Shown here: piece after piece, positions 33,527 through 38,356 of the stretch
Position numbering within the stretch: position 1 is the stretch's first letter
Layout of the letters: every line of letters begins with the position of its first letter
Assembly: GCA_964439085.1 (NCBI GenBank)
Contig: CAYTNB010000005.1
Span: forward strand, 1-38,356
Reading direction: 5' to 3'
Source: JAADIV01 sp964439085
GTDB lineage: Bacteria > Desulfobacterota > Desulfobulbia > Desulfobulbales > VMSU01
DNA length: 38,356 bases
Made by a program: the position numbers and the translations under genes
Notes under the pieces: generated by a model
What the model saw: the letters and a program-made list of their open reading frames with translations, nothing else
What the model was told of the DNA's origin: nothing
Databases searched by the model: none

Positions 33527-33877
33527 AAATGAAACAATTGTTATTATAACAGCATTTCATGTTGTCAATTTTTAACTAACTTTGCATTTAACCCTACTGT
33601 GGGGCTTTATTTAGTTCCACAGTATGACGGCGATGAGCCTAAACTGTAGAAATAAAGTAATCTATTCTGAAATACTTTTTAAATAACTCGCAGTCTTTGC
33701 TTGCCTGCTATTTTTGACACATAACGAGTTATAAGGCACTAAATAAACTGGATATCATCATAAAATTTTAATATATGTAAAAATTAGTTTCCAACTCAAG
33801 TCACTGGTAGTAGTCTTATGTACAATTTACTATAGGTGTAACGCAATAATTATTCCCGAATAGGAGTTTATTTTTCT
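33527..33877. other. Leader region of lysC
   Basis: About 350 AT-rich bases without an ORF. It contains a perfect seven-base inverted repeat (ACTGTGG at 33596-33602 with CCACAGT at 33617-33623) and, near 33714-33746, sequence that faintly resembles the end of repeat A (GACACAT, ATAAGGCACTA). I looked for a lysine riboswitch and did not recognise its conserved core. Confidence 0.5.
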
Positions 33878-35113
33878 ATGGCTTTAATAGTTCAAAAATT
33901 TGGAGGTACCTCCGTCGCTACGCCGGACAAAATCAAGGCGGTTGCGGCCAGGGTGTTGCAACGTAAAAAACAGGGTAACCAGATGGTGGTTGTTTTGTCA
34001 GCTATGGCCGGTGAAACAAATCGTTTTACGGAAATGGCTCAACAAATTCAGGATTCGCCAGACGAGCGCGAAATGGATGTCCTGTTGGCCAGTGGTGAAC
34101 AGGTGACGATTGCCTTGTTTGCTATGGCTATTAAGGCCGTAGGCGACGATGCTGTCTCTCTGTTGGGCGATCAGATTAAGATTGTCACCGATGGTTTACA
34201 CACCAGGGCCAGGATTAAAACAATTGACACAACCCTGATTACTAATAATCTCAAAGAGGGGCGGGTAGTCGTCGTTGCCGGTTTCCAGGGAGTGACAGAG
34301 GATGATGATCTAACTACTTTAGGTCGTGGTGGATCTGATACAACGGCGGTGGCTTTGTCGGCGGCACTACGAGCCGATAAGTGTGAAATTTTTACGGATG
34401 TGGAAGGGGTCTATACTACGGATCCAAACATTTATGCTGCGGCTCGTAAAATTGACCGTATTACTTACGATGAGATGCTGGAATTGGCTAGTTTGGGAGC
34501 CAAAGTTTTAGACATTCGTTCAGTGGGCCTGGCTAAAAGATATAATGTCCCGCTTCATGTAAGATCTACTTTTACAGAGAGCGAGGGAACATGGGTTGTA
34601 GAGGAGAACAAAAAAATGGAATCAATGCTAGTTTCAGGATTGACTTATAGTAAGAACGAGGCGCGTATCACTATCAGTAAAATTCGTGATATCCCTGGTG
34701 TTGCCTCAAAAATTTTCACCCCAATCTCTGTGGCAGGGGTAGTCGTTGATATGATTATTCAGAATACGAGAGCAGGTGAGATGACCGACATGACTTTTAC
34801 TGTGCCACGTAACGACTATAAAAAGGCCATTGAAATTATTGAAAATTTGGATCTTGGCAGTACCGAGCAGGTTTCTGGTTCCGACACTATTGCCAAAATT
34901 TCTATTGTTGGCGTGGGGATGCGTAATCACTCTGGAATTGCCACTACGATGTTTCGTGTTCTGGCGGAGGAGGGAATAAATATTCAAATGATCAGCACCT
35001 CGGAGATCAAGGTATCCTGTGTTATTGATGAAAAATACACGGAGTTGGCCATAAGGTCATTACATGATGCTTTTGAGTTGGGTAAAGAAAATTCGCTCAT
35101 GGAAGAAGAATAG
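33878..35113 (+). CDS. lysC: Aspartate kinase
   Basis: 411 residues, the usual size for a monofunctional enzyme with two C-terminal ACT domains. KFGGTSV (7-13), the GRGGSDTTAVALSAALRAD segment, and FTDVEGVYTTDP mark the kinase; the ACT part starts near residue 260 (SGLTYSKNEARITI) and includes MRNHSGIATTMFRVLAEEGINIQMISTSEIKVS. It phosphorylates aspartate for lysine, threonine and methionine synthesis. AGGAG lies about 12 bases before the ATG. Allosteric inhibition by lysine or threonine is probable from the ACT domains. It is followed 70 bases later by cimA. Confidence 0.97.
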   Translation: MALIVQKFGGTSVATPDKIKAVAARVLQRKKQGNQMVVVLSAMAGETNRFTEMAQQIQDSPDEREMDVLLASGEQVTIALFAMAIKAVGDDAVSLLGDQIKIVTDGLHTRARIKTIDTTLITNNLKEGRVVVVAGFQGVTEDDDLTTLGRGGSDTTAVALSAALRADKCEIFTDVEGVYTTDPNIYAAARKIDRITYDEMLELASLGAKVLDIRSVGLAKRYNVPLHVRSTFTESEGTWVVEENKKMESMLVSGLTYSKNEARITISKIRDIPGVASKIFTPISVAGVVVDMIIQNTRAGEMTDMTFTVPRNDYKKAIEIIENLDLGSTEQVSGSDTIAKISIVGVGMRNHSGIATTMFRVLAEEGINIQMISTSEIKVSCVIDEKYTELAIRSLHDAFELGKENSLMEEE

Positions 35114-35183
35114 GTATGTAGTTGTTCGCTGAAACAAGGCTGAATATTGCGTTAAATTAGAGCTCAAGAACTGAAGGGGAATT

Positions 35184-36806
35184 ATGTCCAGGCAAATAAC
35201 CATATATGATACAACTCTGCGTGATGGTACTCAGGCAGAAAATTTTAACTTGTCAGTGGATGATAAAGTTAGAATCACCCTGAAACTGGATGAACTGGGT
35301 ATTGATTTTATTGAAGGTGGCTGGCCGGGCTCTAATCCCTCCTCTGTGCAGTATTTTCAGGAAATACAAAACTATAAATTGAAGCATGCACAGGTTTCCG
35401 CTTTCGGCAGCACCCGTTTGTTTAGTAATCCAGTGGATAAGGATGCCAATCTCAAAGCCCTCCTTGATGCCAAGACACCGTGTATAACAATTTTTGGCAA
35501 GACCTGGGATGTTCATGTTGAGGTGGCTTTACGAATTTCAAATGACGAAAATCTGCTTATTATTGACGAATCCTTGCGCTATTTGAAGCCGTGCGTCGAG
35601 CATCTTTTTTATGATGCGGAACATTTCTTTGATGGCTTTAAAGCCAATAAAGACTACGCCTTAGCTACTATTGCCAAGGCTAATGCGGCAGGAGCTGATT
35701 GCCTGGTACTATGTGACACCAATGGCGGTACAATGCCCAATGAAATACAGGAGATAATGCGACAGGTTCGTGCATTTTTTGCCCACCGTGGCGAAGATAC
35801 CAAACTAGGAATCCACGCCCATAATGACACTGAGACAGCGGTGGCTAATTCCTTAATTGCTGTAGCAGAGGGAGCGGATCAGGTGCAGGGTACGATTAAC
35901 GGTTTTGGGGAAAGATGTGGCAATGCTAATTTAACCTCAATTATGCCGGGCCTAGCTCTTAAAATGGGCCTTGCCTTTACGGCGGCCAGCAATCTTGAAT
36001 TATTGACGGAGGCCTCCCGTTTTATTAATGAATTGGCCAATCTACCCCATAATAAATATCAGCCTTATGTGGGCGTTTCGGCTTTTGCCCATAAGGGCGG
36101 GATTCATGTTTCGGCTGTGAAACGTAATCCTCTGACCTATGAGCATATTACGCCGGAGAAGGTTGGCAATACACGCCGTATTCTAATCTCAGACCAGTCT
36201 GGGCGCAGTAATATTTTGCATAAAGCAAAAAAAATTGGTCTTGATCTCGAAAGCTCCGATCCGGTGGTAACCGCTATTTTAAAACGCTTAAAAGATCTTG
36301 AGAACCAGGGGTTTCAATATGAGGGTGCCGAGGCATCATTTGAGCTCTTGATGCGCCGGGCGGTAGGGGAATTACCTGTTTTTTTTGAGTTGAAGGGGTT
36401 TAGGGTTCTTAACCATAAGGATATGGTGGATGGTGAAACTAAAGCTGAGGCCACTATTCAACTGGAAGTAGCTGGTGAAATGGTACATACGGCTGCCATG
36501 GGTGAGGGACCGGTAAACGCTTTGGATAATGCTCTGCGTAAGGCCCTTACCTGTTTCTACCCTCAGTTGAATGATATGTGGCTTAGTGATTACAAGGTAC
36601 GGGTTTTGTCATCCGAACATGGCACTGGTTCGAGGGTGCGGGTGCTAATCGAATCCAGTGACCATAAATCACAGTGGGGAACAGTTGGTGTTTCGCACGA
36701 TATTATCGAGGCCAGTTGGCAGGCCTTGGTGGATGCTATTTCGTACAAGCTTTTTATCGATAAAGTGAATAAAAAAGATGGCAAGCCCACGACGCCTGGC
36801 TGTTGA
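35184..36806 (+). CDS. cimA: Citramalate synthase
   Basis: 540 residues. The catalytic HMGL-like barrel starts DTTLRDGTQAENFNLSVDDK and has the GGWPGSNP segment (typical of CimA rather than LeuA), HAHND and TINGFGERCGNANL; a C-terminal dimerisation/regulatory domain begins near 400. It condenses acetyl-CoA and pyruvate to (R)-citramalate, giving a threonine-independent route to isoleucine. AGGGGA lies before the ATG. It overlaps the next ORF by 29 bases. With lysC it forms an amino-acid precursor operon. Confidence 0.95.
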   Translation: MSRQITIYDTTLRDGTQAENFNLSVDDKVRITLKLDELGIDFIEGGWPGSNPSSVQYFQEIQNYKLKHAQVSAFGSTRLFSNPVDKDANLKALLDAKTPCITIFGKTWDVHVEVALRISNDENLLIIDESLRYLKPCVEHLFYDAEHFFDGFKANKDYALATIAKANAAGADCLVLCDTNGGTMPNEIQEIMRQVRAFFAHRGEDTKLGIHAHNDTETAVANSLIAVAEGADQVQGTINGFGERCGNANLTSIMPGLALKMGLAFTAASNLELLTEASRFINELANLPHNKYQPYVGVSAFAHKGGIHVSAVKRNPLTYEHITPEKVGNTRRILISDQSGRSNILHKAKKIGLDLESSDPVVTAILKRLKDLENQGFQYEGAEASFELLMRRAVGELPVFFELKGFRVLNHKDMVDGETKAEATIQLEVAGEMVHTAAMGEGPVNALDNALRKALTCFYPQLNDMWLSDYKVRVLSSEHGTGSRVRVLIESSDHKSQWGTVGVSHDIIEASWQALVDAISYKLFIDKVNKKDGKPTTPGC

Positions 36807-37305
36807 CCAACGCATCATTGTCCTGCTCTTAATCGGCAGCCTGATATTAATTCGCCATCTGCCTCGGCATGCTACGACATCAATCCAGGCACCAGCTCCG
36901 CTATTTTGGCTTAGTACAACTACAGGAGGTGGCAATTTTTATGAGGCTGGAACTATTAAAAATGGTTGGGGTATTCTTTATAGTTTGCTCGGTATGAACC
37001 CACCGAATTTATCTAATATTTCCTGGCCGCCTCCAGACCTCTCCAGTTATCAAATCAATTCCTCTAAACTTCCAAGACAAACAGCTATACCCGCCGAGGT
37101 TACGCCATTTGTTTTTCTTCCTATTCCCATAAATACTGCATCGTTCAAACTTCTCACTATTATTCCTGGTGTTGGCAATACCCTGGCAACCGAAATTATT
37201 CATTATCGGCAAAAGAATGGCCCAATAAAGCCAGCTGATTTAGAAAAAATTCCTGGTATTGGCCCAAAAAAAAAGGAAATTATTGCTAAACGAGTGAGCT
37301 TCTAA
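36778..37305 (+). CDS. ComEA-type helix-hairpin-helix protein with membrane anchor
   Basis: 175 residues. A hydrophobic segment (about 13-24) near the N-terminus, a Pro/Ser-rich linker, then two helix-hairpin-helix motifs (INTASFKLLTIIPGVGNTLA and LEKIPGIGPKKKEIIAK). ComEA-like proteins bind DNA non-specifically during uptake or serve as DNA-binding modules. No other competence gene is seen. The ATG at 36778 overlaps cimA by 29 bases and lacks a clear ribosome site. Confidence 0.85.
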   Translation: MASPRRLAVDQRIIVLLLIGSLILIRHLPRHATTSIQAPAPLFWLSTTTGGGNFYEAGTIKNGWGILYSLLGMNPPNLSNISWPPPDLSSYQINSSKLPRQTAIPAEVTPFVFLPIPINTASFKLLTIIPGVGNTLATEIIHYRQKNGPIKPADLEKIPGIGPKKKEIIAKRVSF

Positions 37306-37347
37306 TGTTTCTACTTAATGCAAAAGGTGACAGAACTCCGTAAGGAT

Positions 37348-37400
37348 GAACCTGGGTGTTGGCTCCTGTCCCTTCTATTCTCGGACAGCCTCCTGGGTTC
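37348..37400 (+). promoter_or_regulatory. Structured leader hairpin before the Nramp gene
   Basis: GAACC pairs with GGGTTC, GGCT with AGCC and GTCC with GGAC, around an 11-base loop with internal bulges. No T-run follows, and it sits about 110 bases before the transporter start. It may regulate the Nramp mRNA or be the tail of the previous transcript. I did not find the yybP-ykoY manganese riboswitch core. Confidence 0.4.
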
Positions 37401-37508
37401 GGTGTGCAAGTTTCCCCTTTTAGACAAAACATTGAAATTAACGTTCCCCAATAGATATTCTATTTTGGATGATTTGATTTTTTTCTGTAACCTTAACCAG
37501 TATGACCC

Positions 37509-38356
37509 ATGTCAAAAACATCAATTGAAGATTATGGCCCTAAGATTGAAGTAAAAAAAAGGGGCACCATGCGCAGGCTTTTAGCCTTTGTTGGTCCCGC
37601 CTATCTGGTTAGTGTGGGCTACATGGATCCTGGGAATTGGGCCACAGATATTGAGGGTGGTGCCCGTTTTGGCTATATGCTAATTTGGGTACTATTAATG
37701 TCTAATATTATGGCCCTGCTCTTGCAAAACTTAAGTGCTCGTCTTGGCGTGGTCACCGGACTTGATCTTGCCCAAGGGTGTCGCCGAGAATACTCAAGAT
37801 ATCTAAACTTTTTTCTGTGGATTATGGCCGAAATTGCTATTGCCGCAACCGATCTGGCAGAAGTGTTGGGGACAATTGTGGGTCTTAATTTGCTTTTTGG
37901 TATGCCCTTATTGTGGGGCTGCGCTGTTACGGCCTGCGATACTTTTTTACTCCTTGCTCTCCAGCATCTTGGCATGCGAAAAATGGAGGCATTTATTGTT
38001 ACCCTTGTCGCCACCATTGGCGGCTGCTTTTTAATTGAAGTTTATCTGGCGAACCCCGACTGGGGAAATGTGGCGGCAGGTTTCATTCCCCATATTAATT
38101 CGTCCGCACTCTATGTGGCTATAGGTATGATTGGTGCCACTGTTATGCCGCATAACTTATATTTACATTCGTCATTGGTACAATCCCGGAATGTTGCCAA
38201 TACTGTCACCGGTAAAAAAGAGGCTTGTAAATTTAATCTTATAGACTCGGGAATTGCGTTAAATGCAGCATTTTTAGTGAATGCCGCTATTCTGATTATG
38301 GCGGCAGCGAATTTTCATAGTCGTGGAATTGTAGTGACGGAAATTCAGCAGGCCCA
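37509..38356 (+). CDS. Nramp-family divalent metal transporter (MntH-like), 5' part
   Basis: Partial: 282 complete codons to the window edge, no stop. The ORF begins MSKTSIEDYG; an internal ATG at 37570 with AAGGGG upstream is a less likely start because the conserved KKRG-to-TM1 segment precedes it. TM1 carries DPGNWATDIEG (Asp40-Pro-Gly-Asn43), and TM6 carries the MPH motif (213-215) with ATVMPHNLYLHS, the two metal-coordinating sequences of Nramp. It imports Mn2+ or Fe2+ with protons. Whether the C-terminus is intact cannot be seen. Confidence 0.93.
   Translation, partial: MSKTSIEDYGPKIEVKKRGTMRRLLAFVGPAYLVSVGYMDPGNWATDIEGGARFGYMLIWVLLMSNIMALLLQNLSARLGVVTGLDLAQGCRREYSRYLNFFLWIMAEIAIAATDLAEVLGTIVGLNLLFGMPLLWGCAVTACDTFLLLALQHLGMRKMEAFIVTLVATIGGCFLIEVYLANPDWGNVAAGFIPHINSSALYVAIGMIGATVMPHNLYLHSSLVQSRNVANTVTGKKEACKFNLIDSGIALNAAFLVNAAILIMAAANFHSRGIVVTEIQQA

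Noticed and set aside
33700..33750. A third copy of repeat A near lysC
   Set aside because: Only about 20 bases look related (GACACAT...GGCACTA); too weak to call a copy without alignment.
33527..33877. Possible lysine riboswitch upstream of lysC
   Set aside because: No match to the conserved core that I could see; only a simple seven-base hairpin.
37306..37508. Possible manganese (yybP-ykoY) or M-box riboswitch
   Set aside because: A GGCTCCTGT string near the hairpin recalls an M-box segment, but the other conserved segments are missing.
37318..37554. 78-codon ORF before the Nramp gene
   Set aside because: It overlaps the clear Nramp start in another frame, has no domain-like pattern and spans a hairpin; it is more likely a leader.

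Overview
The window looks like a chromosomal segment of a moderately AT-rich, Gram-negative, probably anaerobic bacterium. My best guess is a Desulfobacterota member of the Desulfobulbales type. This is inference from gene content: a TonB receptor and outer-membrane style lipoprotein, a Tll0287-like (DUF3365) haem sensor kinase, several PilZ and GGDEF proteins, an HDOD protein, FmdB, CimA-type citramalate synthase, PEP synthase and a free-standing IMP cyclohydrolase. I see no rRNA, tRNA, CRISPR array, prophage or full insertion sequence.

Layout. 1-8300 is a signalling block. Minus-strand genes encode a TonB-dependent receptor, a CHASE8-like/HAMP histidine kinase and a YfiR-like periplasmic protein, followed by a lipoprotein. 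Divergent from them are a c-type-haem hybrid histidine kinase and a PilZ protein. 8300-15200 is mostly housekeeping: glycogen branching enzyme, an AlgH/YqgE protein, a YkgJ-type cysteine-cluster protein, RlmH, a decayed NifU-like gene and a phosphohexomutase. 15700-18200 is PEP synthase with its terminator. 18250-20570 holds a tiny zinc-ribbon-like ORF missed by length cut-offs, two PilZ proteins, an HDOD protein and an Hsp15-like S4 protein. 20740-23900 is a nucleotide cluster (IMP cyclohydrolase domain, PurN, PyrR) ending in an unusual ATPase/kinase-like protein. 24076-27500 has a U32 peptidase-family protein, FmdB, VanZ-like and SEC-C proteins. 27740-33370 has two diguanylate cyclases, an AcuI/YhdH reductase, TrmL and an M23 peptidase. 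33878-37305 has aspartate kinase, citramalate synthase and a ComEA-like helix-hairpin-helix protein. The window ends inside an Nramp (MntH) transporter.

The genes join three themes. Central metabolism and biosynthesis: PEP synthase, phosphohexomutase and GlgB (gluconeogenesis and glycogen); LysC and CimA (aspartate-family and isoleucine precursors); purine and pyrimidine genes. Cyclic-di-GMP and two-component signalling: three PilZ, two GGDEF with apparent I-sites, one YfiR-like protein and three kinase-type proteins. RNA modification: RlmH, TrmL and possibly the U32 protein.

The most unusual material lies between genes. At least four kinds of short palindromic repeat are interspersed. One is a 154-bp MITE-like element with a perfect 9-bp target duplication. 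Another (two copies) has near-identical sequence and a cloverleaf-like fold. Two unrelated hairpin blocks abut the same roughly 40-bp module, so these repeats appear to be assembled as mosaics.
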